A stretch of DNA of 41,644 nucleotides from Oscillospiraceae bacterium (lineage in GTDB: Bacteria; Bacillota; Clostridia; Oscillospirales; Oscillospiraceae), in assembly GCA_902801295.1 (NCBI GenBank), contig CADCHN010000013.1:1-41644 (forward strand), written 5' to 3'. The notes beneath the pieces are model-generated. The model was not told where the DNA came from, did no database searches, and saw only the letters and a program-made list of their open reading frames with translations. The position numbers and the translations under genes are program-made. How positions within the stretch are numbered: position 1 is the stretch's first letter; the number at the start of each line of letters is the position of its first letter. Positions 9,405 to 16,504 of the stretch are shown in pieces.

Positions 9405-9461
9405 TTGACAAATACATCGAAGTGCGATATATATTATATCGCAGTCCGATATATCGAAGTG
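9405..9461 (+). promoter_or_regulatory. padR promoter overlapped by a palindromic operator
   Basis: The -35 TTGACA (9405-9410) is 17 nt from TATATA (9428-9433). The -10 lies inside a 9-bp inverted repeat, TGCGATATA-TAT-TATATCGCA (9423-9443). Immediately downstream is the palindrome CGATATATCG (9447-9456). A 9-nt direct repeat ATCGAAGTG occurs at 9416-9424 and 9453-9461, bracketing the palindrome. This is the expected layout for an autorepressed PadR-family operon. Confidence 0.7.
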
Positions 9462-9476
9462 AAAGGGGTGGCCTGT

Positions 9477-9800
9477 TTGGACAAACGGATCCAGCGGATT
9501 TACGTCCCTATGACGGAAAGCGGCTTTTACATCCTGTTCTGCCTGCAGCGCCCGCAGCACGGCTACGGGATCGGCCAGATGGTCAAGATGATGACGGGCG
9601 GCGCGCTGACGATCAGCGCGGGCACCATGTACGGGACGCTCTCCAAAATGGAGGCGGACGGCCTGATTGCCTTTGTCCGTGAGGAGGACAAGCGAAAGCT
9701 GTATCAGATCACGCCGCTGGGCGAGGAGATTTTGGATCTGGAGCTGCAGCGCATTGAACGGCTGTATCAAAACAGCAGAGGGGAGATTTACCATGGCTGA
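9477..9800 (+). CDS. PadR-family transcriptional regulator
   Basis: A small winged-helix regulator of 107 aa. The core matches PadR: FYILFCLQRPQHGYGI (helix 1 to turn), LTISAGTMYGTLSKMEADGLI (recognition helix and wing start) and the wing strand KRKLYQITPLGEEIL, then a short C-terminal dimer helix. TTG 9477 is preferred because AAAGGGGTGG lies 6-8 nt upstream; an in-frame TTG at 9405 is the promoter -35 itself. The gene overlaps the following DUF2812 gene by 8 nt, so the two are almost certainly co-regulated. It probably represses its own operon through the 9416-9461 sites. The ligand is unknown. Confidence 0.9.
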   Translation: MDKRIQRIYVPMTESGFYILFCLQRPQHGYGIGQMVKMMTGGALTISAGTMYGTLSKMEADGLIAFVREEDKRKLYQITPLGEEILDLELQRIERLYQNSRGEIYHG

Positions 9801-10341
9801 AACGAAAACTGTGTTCCGCTTTTTTACGATCGCGGATTTTGAAGAGGAAGAAGTCTGGCTGCGCGAGCAGCATCGGGCGGGCTGGAAGCTGACAAACGCA
9901 GCCGTTTTCCTGTATACCTTCGAGCGCTGCGCGCCGGAGGACGTCATTTACCGCCTGGACTACAAAAACGAAGAGGAAACCGAGGAATATCTCCAGCTCT
10001 TCCGCGATTACGGCTGGGAATACTTCGATCACAACGCGGGCTGGCTGTATTTCCGCAAGCCGGCCGCCGAAGTCGAGACCGAGGCCGACGGCGAGATCTT
10101 CTCCGATGGTCTGTCCCGGGTGGAGATGGTGCAGCACGTCGTCCGCACCCGCATGCTGCCGCTGCTGCTGATCTTTCTCTGCTGCCTGCTGCCGAACATG
10201 ATCCGCAGCATCGAGGGCTCCATACCCTTCGCCAACTTTTTCAGCGTCCTGTTTGGGATCCTGTTTGTGCTCTACTGCTACCTGCTCACCTACTGCGGCG
10301 TCAAGCTGGCCAGGCTGAGGAAAAAATACGAGGAAGAATAA
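9793..10341 (+). CDS. DUF2812 membrane protein paired with PadR
   Basis: A 182-aa protein of unknown function. The first 100 residues are soluble and resemble DUF2812: FRFFTIADFEEEEVWLREQHRAGWKL near the start, then YRLDYKN and FRDYGWEYFDHNAGWLYFRK. Two hydrophobic helices follow at about 118-134 and 143-165, with a basic/acidic tail (ARLRKKYEEE). DUF2812 genes are commonly found next to PadR regulators in Firmicutes, so the pair is a recognisable module, possibly sensing membrane or envelope conditions (inference). ATG 9793 overlaps the end of padR. A strong bidirectional terminator follows. Confidence 0.85.
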   Translation: MAETKTVFRFFTIADFEEEEVWLREQHRAGWKLTNAAVFLYTFERCAPEDVIYRLDYKNEEETEEYLQLFRDYGWEYFDHNAGWLYFRKPAAEVETEADGEIFSDGLSRVEMVQHVVRTRMLPLLLIFLCCLLPNMIRSIEGSIPFANFFSVLFGILFVLYCYLLTYCGVKLARLRKKYEEE

Positions 10342-10377
10342 AAAACACGGAGGAATCCTGGATTCCTCCGTGTTTTT
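10341..10377. terminator. Bidirectional terminator between DUF2812 and mscL
   Basis: A 17-bp perfect inverted repeat (arms 10341-10357 and 10361-10377) with A-run and T-run ends terminates both convergent transcripts: padR-DUF2812 from the left and parA-parB-serS-mscL from the right. Confidence 0.92.
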
Positions 10378-10391
10378 CATGGATCGGGTTC

Positions 10392-10814
10392 TCATTTCTT
10401 CTTCAACTCGTCCAGGATCTCGCCCAGCAGCTCCTCGGCGGTGGGCTTGGGATCCTCGGCGGCAGCCTCTTCGGCTTCCTCTTCCTTCTTCGCCGCCAGC
10501 TCGCGGGCCTTGTTGAAGGCCTTGATGACAGAGAAGAGGACCAGCGCGATCACCAGGAAGTTGATGATGGCGCCGACAAAGGTACCGATGCCGAGCACGA
10601 GAGCCTCTTCGGTCTCGGTCGCGGCGCGCAGGGTGATGTTCAGCGCGTCGGTGTTGGGCGCCTTGAACAGCCAGGCCAGCAGCGGGGTGATCACGTTTCC
10701 TACGAGGGAGTTCGTGATCGCGCCGAAGGCGCCGCCGACGATCACGCCGACCGCCATGTCAAGGACGTTGCCCTTGGTGATAAAGGTTTTGAACTCTTCA
10801 AAAAACTTTTTCAT
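10392..10814 (-). CDS. mscL: Large-conductance mechanosensitive channel MscL
   Basis: MscL (140 aa) is a homopentameric pore that opens under membrane tension to release solutes during osmotic downshock. The N-terminal helix and TM1 are canonical (FKTFITKGNVLDMAVGVIVG then AFGAITNSLV). A periplasmic loop with NITL follows, then TM2 (GIGTFVGAIINFLVIALVLFSVI) and an acidic, alanine-rich cytoplasmic helix ending GEILDELKKK. AAGGAGAGG precedes the ATG. It is the last gene of the parA-parB-serS-mscL unit, 23 nt after serS, and ends at the bidirectional terminator. Confidence 0.97.
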   Translation of the reverse strand: MKKFFEEFKTFITKGNVLDMAVGVIVGGAFGAITNSLVGNVITPLLAWLFKAPNTDALNITLRAATETEEALVLGIGTFVGAIINFLVIALVLFSVIKAFNKARELAAKKEEEAEEAAAEDPKPTAEELLGEILDELKKK

Positions 10815-10837
10815 GCGTTTCCTCTCCTTATATGTTG

Positions 10838-12157
10838 TTATTTATGTGGAATCAGGACTTTCGTCCCGCCCATATACGGCTGCAGGGCATCGGGGATCGT
10901 CACGCTGCCATCGGCCTGGAGGTGGTTTTCCAGGAAGGCGATCAGCATGCGCGGCGGGGCCACGACGGTGTTGTTGAGCGTGTGCGGCAGATACATCTTG
11001 CCGTCCGCGCCTTTGACGCGCATTTTCAGGCGGCGCGCCTGGGCGTCGCCGAGGTTGGAGCAGGAGCAGACCTCAAAATACTTCTGCTGCCGGGGCGACC
11101 AGGCCTCGATGTCGCAGGACTTGACCTTGAGATCGGCCAGATCGCCGCTGCAGCACTCGAGCTGCCGCACCGGGATCTCCATCGACCGGAACAGCTCCAC
11201 GCTGTAGCGCCACATCTTCTCGTACCAGGCCATCGAATCCTCGGGCTTGCAGACCACGATCATCTCCTGCTTCTCAAACTGGTGGATGCGGTAAACGCCG
11301 CGCTCCTCGATGCCGTGGGCGCCCTTTTCCTTGCGGAAGCAGGGGGAATAGCTCGTCAGCTTCTGCGGCAGGCTCTCCTCCGGGATGATCTGGTCAATGA
11401 ACTTGCCGATCATCGAGTGCTCGCTGGTGCCGATCAGATAGAGGTCTTCTCCCTCGATCTTGTACATCATGGCCTCCATGTCGGTCTGGCTCATCACGCC
11501 CTCGACCACGTTGCCGTGGATCATAAAGGGCGGGATGCAGTAAACAAAGCCCTTTCCGATCATAAAATCGCGCGCATAGGCCAGCACCGCCGAGTGCAGC
11601 CGCGCAATATCGCCCATCAGATAGTAAAAACCGTTGCCGGAGACACGGCCGGCCGCGTCCATATCCACGCCGTCAAAGCGCTCCATGATCTCCGTGTGGT
11701 AAGGAATGGGAAAATCTGGAATTCTCGGTTCGCCGAAGCGTTCTACCTCGACGTTGGCACTGTCGTCGGGGCCGATGGGCACGCTGGGGTCGATGATATT
11801 GGGGATCTGCAGCAGGATCTGATGGATCCGCGCGGCGTATTCCTCCTCCTGGCGCTCGAGCGCTTCGCGGCGCTCGTCGCTGGCCTTCACACGCGCCATA
11901 TTCGCGTCGATCTCGGCCTGGATGGCGGCTTTTTCTTCCTCGGGGGCCTTTTTCAGCTTGCCGAAGAGCGGGCCGTTGGCCTTGCTGAGCGTGTTGCGCT
12001 GTGCGCGCAGATCGCTCGCCTCGGTAATCGCGGCGCGGTTTTTCGCGTCCAGATCCAGCAGCTCGTCCACCAGGGGCAGCTTCGCGTCCTGGAACTTTTT
12101 GCGGATATTTTCCTTGACTATTTCGGGATTTTCCCGGATAAATCGAATATCTAACAC
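10838..12157 (-). CDS. serS: Seryl-tRNA synthetase
   Basis: SerRS (439 aa) charges tRNA-Ser and tRNA-Sec. The N-terminal coiled coil spans about residues 30-110 (DLRAQRNTLSKANGPLFGKLKKAPEEE); the class II core follows. The TSEH segment is at 244-247. The motif 2 loop reads FRKEKGAHGIEERGVYR (about 274-290) and motif 3 NNTVVAPPRMLIAFLENHL (395-413). The loop differs from the common bacterial GSAGRDTRG form and recalls archaeal-type or alternative clostridial SerRS. Start is GTG 12157 behind a GGAGGA site. It lies 19 nt after parB and shares its operon; no T-box leader is possible in that gap. Confidence 0.96.
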   Translation of the reverse strand: MLDIRFIRENPEIVKENIRKKFQDAKLPLVDELLDLDAKNRAAITEASDLRAQRNTLSKANGPLFGKLKKAPEEEKAAIQAEIDANMARVKASDERREALERQEEEYAARIHQILLQIPNIIDPSVPIGPDDSANVEVERFGEPRIPDFPIPYHTEIMERFDGVDMDAAGRVSGNGFYYLMGDIARLHSAVLAYARDFMIGKGFVYCIPPFMIHGNVVEGVMSQTDMEAMMYKIEGEDLYLIGTSEHSMIGKFIDQIIPEESLPQKLTSYSPCFRKEKGAHGIEERGVYRIHQFEKQEMIVVCKPEDSMAWYEKMWRYSVELFRSMEIPVRQLECCSGDLADLKVKSCDIEAWSPRQQKYFEVCSCSNLGDAQARRLKMRVKGADGKMYLPHTLNNTVVAPPRMLIAFLENHLQADGSVTIPDALQPYMGGTKVLIPHK

Positions 12158-12176
12158 GGTTTTATCCTCCGTTCTC

Positions 12177-13040
12177 TTACTTGTTCAGCTTTTGCAGCAG
12201 TTCGATCAGCGCTTCCCGGTCGTCCGCGCCGACGTATTCGATTTCAATTCGTCCGCCGCGGCGACCCTCGATCAGCCGCACTTTACGTCCGATCGCCCGA
12301 CTCAGCGCCTCGGAGACCTCGGCGACGTAATCCACGGCCAGCGGATCCTTTTCCGGCTCCGGCTTCGGTTCCTTCAGCAGCCGTGCCGCGAGCTGTTCGG
12401 TCTTGCGCACCGAGAGCTCCCGCGCGATGACCTCGTTGGCCGCGTCCAGCTGCCGCCGGTCGTTATTGAGCGGAATCAGCGCCCGCGCATGGCCCGCGGA
12501 CAGCAGGCCGGTCTCCACCAGATCACGAAGCTCCGGGCTCAGCGTCAGCAGACGCAGCGCATTGGCCACCGCCGGGCGGGATCGGCCGACGCTGCGCGCC
12601 GTCTCCTCCTGCGTCAGACCGTAGTCCTGCATCAGGCTCATATAGCCGCGCGCTTCCTCCATCGGGTTCAGATCCTGTCGCTGCAGGTTCTCTACGAGTG
12701 CCAGTTCAGCCGTGCGGCGGTCGTCGGCCTCGATGACGCGCACCGGCACCTCGCTCAGACCCGCGAGCCGGGCCGCGCGCCAGCGGCGCTCGCCGGCGAT
12801 GATCTGATAGTAGCCGCTGTCGAGCTTGCGCACTGTGATCGGCTGGATCAGACCGTATTGTGCGATGGAATCGGCAAGATCCTGCAGTGCCTGCTCGTCG
12901 AAGCGCTCGCGCGGCTGCTCCTGCCGCGGTTCTACCTTGCTTAGCGGCACATTCAGCAGTTCGCTCTCTTCCTCGTCTACGTCATTGGCCGCGAACAGCA
13001 CGTCCAGTCCGGTGCCAAGCCCACGTTTTTCTTTCGCCAT
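12177..13040 (-). CDS. parB: Chromosome-partitioning protein ParB (Spo0J)
   Basis: ParB (287 aa) loads at parS and spreads as a CTP-dependent clamp, recruiting SMC and working with ParA. The N-terminal CTPase/ParB box is clear: QEQPRERFDEQALQDLADSI, QPITVR, and the arginine-rich ERRWRAARLAG motif (GERRWR). The central helix-turn-helix QEETARSVGRSRPAVANALRL binds parS. A C-terminal dimerisation region follows after a Lys/Glu/Pro linker (EPKPEPEKDP). ATG 13040 is preferred over 13046 because GAGAGGA then lies at normal spacing; it starts 2 nt after the parA stop. The parS sites lie close upstream of parA. Confidence 0.97.
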   Translation of the reverse strand: MAKEKRGLGTGLDVLFAANDVDEEESELLNVPLSKVEPRQEQPRERFDEQALQDLADSIAQYGLIQPITVRKLDSGYYQIIAGERRWRAARLAGLSEVPVRVIEADDRRTAELALVENLQRQDLNPMEEARGYMSLMQDYGLTQEETARSVGRSRPAVANALRLLTLSPELRDLVETGLLSAGHARALIPLNNDRRQLDAANEVIARELSVRKTEQLAARLLKEPKPEPEKDPLAVDYVAEVSEALSRAIGRKVRLIEGRRGGRIEIEYVGADDREALIELLQKLNK

Positions 13041-13042
13041 TG

Positions 13043-13804
13043 TCATTTCCTCTCAGACCGGGCCGCGAATTCCTCCGCCAGGCTCATATACGCCTTGCTG
13101 CCCTTGTTGGATTTGTCGTAGACCACGCCCGGCATCCCGTGGCTCGGAGCCTCTGACAGGCGGATGCTGCGCGGAATCACCGTTTCGTAGATCTTGGCGC
13201 CGAGATGCTTCCGCAGCTCCGCCGCTACCTGCGCGGTCAGATTCATGCGGCCGTCGTACATCGTCAGCACGATGCCCTCGATCTGCAGCCGCCGGTTCAG
13301 ACGTCTGGAGCACATCTTAATGCTCGTCATCAGATCGGCCAGGCCCTCGAGCGCGTAGTATTCGCACTGCATCGGCACCAGCACGCTGTCGGCCGCCACC
13401 AGGGCGTTTACCGTCAGCAGTTCAAGTGAGGGCGGACAGTCGATCAGGATATAATCGTAGTCGGTGTAGAGGCCGAGCAGCGCGTTTTTCATCACGAATT
13501 CCCGCTTGTCCTGCCCAATCAACTCAACAGACGCGGCTGCCAGCTCTTTTCCGGTCGGGATCAGATCCCCGGCCTTGGTATGTACCACGCAGTCCGCGGC
13601 ATCCCTGCCGCCGATCAACATATCGTATACGTTCGGACGGCGGCTCTTTGGCACGCCCATGCCGGAGCTCGCGTTGCCCTGCGGGTCGGCGTCCACCAGG
13701 AGGACGCGGCGGCCCATCGCGTGCAGGGCCGCACAGAGATTCACCGCGGTCGTCGTCTTGCCGACGCCGCCTTTTTGGTTGGCGATTGCCACAATTTTTG
13801 CCAT
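13043..13804 (-). CDS. parA: Chromosome-partitioning ATPase ParA (Soj)
   Basis: ParA/Soj (253 aa) is a deviant Walker ATPase that binds DNA as an ATP dimer, works with ParB in origin segregation, and regulates DnaA in Bacillus. The deviant Walker A motif KGGVGKTTT lies at residues 10-18, A' VLLVDADPQGN around 40, and Walker B DYILIDCPPSL around 125. The upstream extension of the open frame is ignored because MAKIVAIANQKGG is the family start and AAAGGAGAGG lies just before ATG 13804. The gene has its own consensus promoter flanked by parS. Confidence 0.97.
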   Translation of the reverse strand: MAKIVAIANQKGGVGKTTTAVNLCAALHAMGRRVLLVDADPQGNASSGMGVPKSRRPNVYDMLIGGRDAADCVVHTKAGDLIPTGKELAAASVELIGQDKREFVMKNALLGLYTDYDYILIDCPPSLELLTVNALVAADSVLVPMQCEYYALEGLADLMTSIKMCSRRLNRRLQIEGIVLTMYDGRMNLTAQVAAELRKHLGAKIYETVIPRSIRLSEAPSHGMPGVVYDKSNKGSKAYMSLAEEFAARSERK

Positions 13805-13831
13805 AGTCGCCTCTCCTTTTTCTATGGCGAC

Positions 13832-13860
13832 ATTATAACAGCATTGCGCAGGCATTGCAA
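13832..13860 (-). promoter_or_regulatory. parAB operon promoter (TTGCAA-17-TATAAT)
   Basis: Minus-strand -35 TTGCAA (13855-13860), 17-nt spacer and perfect -10 TATAAT (13832-13837). The first parS site (13861-13876) directly abuts the -35, so ParB bound there could block RNA polymerase. The predicted leader before ATG 13804 is about 20 nt. Confidence 0.8.
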
Positions 13861-13876
13861 TGTTTCACGTGAAACA
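13861..13876. promoter_or_regulatory. parS site 1
   Basis: TGTTTCACGTGAAACA is a perfect match to the 16-bp bacterial parS consensus bound by ParB. It touches the -35 of the parAB promoter. Confidence 0.97.
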
Positions 13877-13906
13877 AATTTTGACCCGCGCGCGTGGGCT
13901 TCGACA

Positions 13907-13922
13907 TGTTTCACGTGAAACA
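13907..13922. promoter_or_regulatory. parS site 2
   Basis: A second perfect TGTTTCACGTGAAACA, 46 bp from the first (start to start), ending one base before the last base of the gpr stop codon. Two perfect sites in 62 bp form a local ParB loading cluster. Confidence 0.97.
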
Positions 13923-13923
13923 A

Positions 13924-14784
13924 TTACTCCAGCAGGGCAGACACGTCATCCACCGTCAGTCCGGGATGCAGCGCCAGATCCAACGCATAGCCCAAAAGAC
14001 GCGCGCCGCTGCGAATTGCCTCGTCAATACTCTTCGGCGTCAAAAACCACCCGCGAAAGGAAGCGTCTCCGAAATACGAAGCATCCACGACAGTCGGAAC
14101 GCCGATGGAAAGAACCGGAATATCCAGCATCTCCCGGGACAACGGAGCGCGGTCATTGCCGACGCCTGAACCCGGGGCGATACCGCTGTCGGAGATCTGC
14201 ACGCAGCGGCACAGGCGCTCGGGATCGGCTCCGGCCAGCGCATCAATGACGACCACACGCGCGGGATGAATCTCCTGGCAGAGAGCGGCAATCTGCCGCG
14301 CGCTCTCGATGCCGGAGGCGGCGAGAACACCCGGTGCGCAGACCGCGACCTCGGAAAAGGCTTCAAACAGTGCCGTTTCCGTTTTTTTCAGATGCCTTGT
14401 GGGAAAGACAAAGCGCACGGCCTCCGGTCCGAGCGCATCCGGCGTAATTTCCGTGTTGCCGAGGCCGACCACGAGCGTAGACCCCTCCTCATCCCCGAGC
14501 ATCTCGCGGATCACGTCGGCCAGCGTCTCCGCCAGCGTCAAAAACCGCTCGTCTCCGCGCGGGAAAAAGCGCTCCGCCTCGAGGGTGCAGTAGGATCCCA
14601 CAGGCTTTCCGAGTGCCTGTGATCCTTGCTCGTCGAGCACGCGAACGCGGAAAAGAGAAAAGCCGTTTTTCTCCTCCTCCGCGGCTTCGACGCCCGGCAA
14701 GGGGCTCAAATCGCGCCGCCCGTTTTTTAGCATTCGATGCGCTTCGCTGGCCAAATCCGTACGCATGCTTTTATTGATATCCAT
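13924..14784 (-). CDS. gpr: Germination protease GPR
   Basis: GPR (286 aa, peptidase family A25) degrades small acid-soluble proteins when spores germinate. Family features are the RTDLA start block (residues 8-12), STLVVGLGNTEITPDALGP, the CAPGVLAASGIES block, VVVIDALAGADPERLCRCVQISDSGIAPGSGVGN, and IGVPTVVDA. Only about seven residues precede RTDLA; as remembered, Bacillus GPR has a longer prepeptide, so the inhibitory propeptide may be shorter. ATG 14784 has AGGAGA upstream. Its adjacency to divergent rpsT is conserved in Firmicutes. Confidence 0.95.
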   Translation of the reverse strand: MDINKSMRTDLASEAHRMLKNGRRDLSPLPGVEAAEEEKNGFSLFRVRVLDEQGSQALGKPVGSYCTLEAERFFPRGDERFLTLAETLADVIREMLGDEEGSTLVVGLGNTEITPDALGPEAVRFVFPTRHLKKTETALFEAFSEVAVCAPGVLAASGIESARQIAALCQEIHPARVVVIDALAGADPERLCRCVQISDSGIAPGSGVGNDRAPLSREMLDIPVLSIGVPTVVDASYFGDASFRGWFLTPKSIDEAIRSGARLLGYALDLALHPGLTVDDVSALLE

Positions 14785-14817
14785 TTTCTTCCATCTCCTG
14801 CCACCAGATATAGTGGT

Positions 14818-14846
14818 ATTTTGCCCGAAAGCCGCGCAGGAATAAC
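14818..14846 (-). promoter_or_regulatory. Possible SigF-type promoter of gpr
   Basis: On the minus strand GGGCAAAAT (14818-14826) fits the forespore SigF -10 pattern GGNNANANT, and GTTAT (14842-14846) is a poor -35 at 15-nt spacing. gpr is forespore-expressed in Bacillus, which suits the call, but only the -10 is convincing. Confidence 0.3.
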
Positions 14847-14882
14847 AAGCGAAAAAAAGTTTTGAAAAAAGCAAAAAAACTC

Positions 14883-14911
14883 TTGCTTTTCAGCGGTTTC
14901 TTTGCTATACT
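14883..14911 (+). promoter_or_regulatory. rpsT promoter (TTGCTT-17-TATACT)
   Basis: Plus-strand -35 TTGCTT (14883-14888), 17-nt spacer, -10 TATACT (14906-14911). Transcription would begin near 14918, giving a leader of about 250 nt that contains the hairpin array. A second TATAAT (15137-15142) lacks a good -35 and its start would fall on the ribosome-binding site. Confidence 0.65.
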
Positions 14912-14958
14912 TTCTAAACGCGAGTCATGCACGCGCAATTTTATAATGATCATCGCAT

Positions 14959-15130
14959 ATCCAAAACAATCGTTGCTTCGATTGTTTTGGATGCCAAACC
15001 ACAGGTTTGGCGGCAAATGATTCAATCAATCATTTGCGCGGTGCTCATTGCAAAGAATATATGGCAAAACAGCCGCGCTGTTTTGCCGAGCCGTCAAACG
15101 GCTCGGCGAAACGATTTCAGGCGTTTCGCC
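14959..15130. repeat. Tandem hairpin array 1, six stem-loops in the rpsT leader
   Basis: Six perfect inverted repeats lie almost end to end. (1) ATCCAAAACAATCG, arms 14959-14972/14979-14992. (2) GCCAAACC, 14993-15000/15004-15011. (3) GCAAATGATT, 15013-15022/15028-15037. (4) GGCAAAACAGC, 15063-15073/15077-15087. (5) GCCGAGCCG, 15085-15093/15099-15107. (6) GGCGAAACG, 15105-15113/15122-15130. Stems 4, 5 and 6 share 3 nt at each junction. Stem sequences are unrelated, so this is a structural rather than a sequence repeat. None has the T-run of a terminator. Function unknown. The remaining 385-bp gap between gpr and rpsT holds only the two promoters. Confidence 0.85.
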
Positions 15131-15169
15131 ATCATATATAATCTTTATAGGAGGAGGTGGCGTTCGAAC

Positions 15170-15436
15170 ATGGCTAACATTAAATCTTCTGCCAAGCGTG
15201 ACGAGAAGTCCAAGCAGCTCAAAGCCAAGAATAAGGCCGACAAGACCGAGCTCAAAACCATGATGAAAAAGTTTGACGCAGCCGTTGCCGAAGGCAACCG
15301 CGATGCAGCCGTCAGTGCCTATAAAGTTGCCGTTAAGACCGTTGACCGCGCAGCCGGCAAGGGTCTGCTGCCGAAGAACAACGCGGCCCGCAAAAAGTCC
15401 GCGATGACGGTTAAGCTCAACGACCTGGCTGAGTAA
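15170..15436 (+). CDS. rpsT: 30S ribosomal protein S20
   Basis: S20 (88 aa) is a primary 16S-binding protein built of three helices. MANIKSSAKRDEKSK, the central MMKKFDAAVAEGNRDAAVSAYK and the end KGLLPKNNAARKKSAMTVKL are typical. A strong GGAGGAGGTGG site lies about 10 nt before ATG 15170. Upstream frame extension through the hairpin array is non-coding. Excess S20 represses its own translation in E. coli; whether the structured leader here serves that role is untested. A terminator follows. Confidence 0.97.
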   Translation: MANIKSSAKRDEKSKQLKAKNKADKTELKTMMKKFDAAVAEGNRDAAVSAYKVAVKTVDRAAGKGLLPKNNAARKKSAMTVKLNDLAE

Positions 15437-15446
15437 GCAGCGACAC

Positions 15447-15478
15447 AAAAAGAACACGGATTTCCGTGTTCTTTTTTC
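15447..15478 (+). terminator. rpsT terminator
   Basis: Stem GAACACGG/CCGTGTTC with loop ATTT, extended by A-run/T-run pairing (15447-15460 with 15463-15476) and a T-rich tail. Confidence 0.88.
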
Positions 15479-15569
15479 TTTTTCAGATTGTTCACCATTC
15501 TTTCCGCATGTTGCCTTATACTGAAGCCATTACAGCGGCCGCAGCGCCGCAATTTCGAGGTGTTTTGTC

Positions 15570-16460
15570 ATGGACAAAAAACTGATGCTGATCGTCAACC
15601 CCGTGGCCGGGCGCAGCGCCTATAAATTCAACTTTGCCGAGGCCACGCAGCTGCTGGCCCAGGCCGGCTACCGGGTCGACCTCTACTATACCGCCGCGCG
15701 CGGCGACGCCACCGCCTTTGCCCGCGAGCACGCCGCCGGCTATGACACCGTGGCCTGCATCGGCGGCGACGGCACGCTCAGCGAGGTTATTTCCGGCCTG
15801 ATTGGGCAGGACAACCCCCCTCCGCTGGGTTATTTCCCGATGGGCACCGCCAACGACGTGGCGACCACACTGGGCCTGCCCAAAAATAATGCGCTCGAGG
15901 CGGCCCGCCGCCTGCTGGCCGGCACACCCCATCCCTATGACGTCGGTCTTTTCGGCGAGGATGAGCATTTTGCCTATATTGCCGGCTTCGGCGCCTTTAC
16001 CGACGTAAGCTATACCACGCCGCAGGATCAGAAGAACGCCCTGGGTCATCTGGCCTACGTGCTGCAGGGCATGGCGCGTCTGCCGAGCATTGAGAGCTAT
16101 CACGCCCGCGTCGAGTGGGACGACGGTGAATTCGAGGGCGAGCTCGTCTACGGCAGTCTCTCCAACTCCACCTCCGTGGCGGGCATCGTGCATTTCACGG
16201 AGAAGATGGTCAGCCTGTCGGACGGGCTGTCGGAGCTGGTTCTGGTCAAGGATCCCGGCGCGCTGACCGATCTTGCCACCCTCGCCGGCAGCGTGCTGAC
16301 GCAGCGCTTTGACAGCGACAAGCTGATTATCGCGCACACCCGCAGTGCGCGCTTTCACTTTGACAAGCCCGTGGCCTGGACGCGCGACGGCGAGCCCGGC
16401 GGGCTCTGGCAGGACGTGCAGCTGAAAAACATCCAGGCGCCCGTGCAGCTGATCTTCTGA
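15570..16460 (+). CDS. Diacylglycerol/lipid kinase family protein (YegS/DgkB type)
   Basis: This 296-aa soluble protein has the DAGK catalytic fold: LIVNPVAGR (residues 7-15), the nucleotide-binding GGDGT (65-69) with SEV after it, and the second glycine-rich element FPMGTANDVA (about 90-99). The C-terminal beta-sandwich domain contains FAYIAGFGAFTDV. Members phosphorylate diacylglycerol, undecaprenol-like or other lipids; in Gram-positives the soluble DgkB recycles diacylglycerol. The substrate is not readable here. GAGGTG precedes ATG. A possible -10 TATACT (15517-15522) lacks a well-spaced -35. Confidence 0.88.
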   Translation: MDKKLMLIVNPVAGRSAYKFNFAEATQLLAQAGYRVDLYYTAARGDATAFAREHAAGYDTVACIGGDGTLSEVISGLIGQDNPPPLGYFPMGTANDVATTLGLPKNNALEAARRLLAGTPHPYDVGLFGEDEHFAYIAGFGAFTDVSYTTPQDQKNALGHLAYVLQGMARLPSIESYHARVEWDDGEFEGELVYGSLSNSTSVAGIVHFTEKMVSLSDGLSELVLVKDPGALTDLATLAGSVLTQRFDSDKLIIAHTRSARFHFDKPVAWTRDGEPGGLWQDVQLKNIQAPVQLIF

Positions 16461-16475
16461 AATGTGAATTTCTCC

Positions 16476-16504
16476 TTGTAAAATTCAAAAGATAATGATA
16501 TCAT
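16476..16504 (+). promoter_or_regulatory. Possible asnS promoter (TTGTAA-17-TATCAT)
   Basis: TTGTAA (16476-16481) and TATCAT (16499-16504) are 17 nt apart. The -10 overlaps the left arm of the hairpin at 16500-16524, so formation of that hairpin in DNA or RNA could interact with initiation. Moderate match only. Confidence 0.4.

Noticed and set aside
8073..9947. Long minus-strand frame opposite the parvulin gene and padR
   Set aside because: It spans a terminator, a promoter and two well-supported plus-strand genes, and its translation shows no family features.
10434..10520. Low-complexity Glu/Ala tail of MscL as a frameshift product
   Set aside because: The frame is continuous to a normal MscL-type C-terminal helix (GEILDELKKK), and such charged linkers are known in the family.
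14959..15130. Hairpin array 1 as a set of transcription terminators
   Set aside because: No hairpin is followed by a T-run on either strand, and a promoter and rpsT lie on either side in the same direction.
15137..15142. TATAAT close to rpsT as its main promoter
   Set aside because: The -35 position (ATTTCA) is poor, and the implied start would coincide with the ribosome-binding site.
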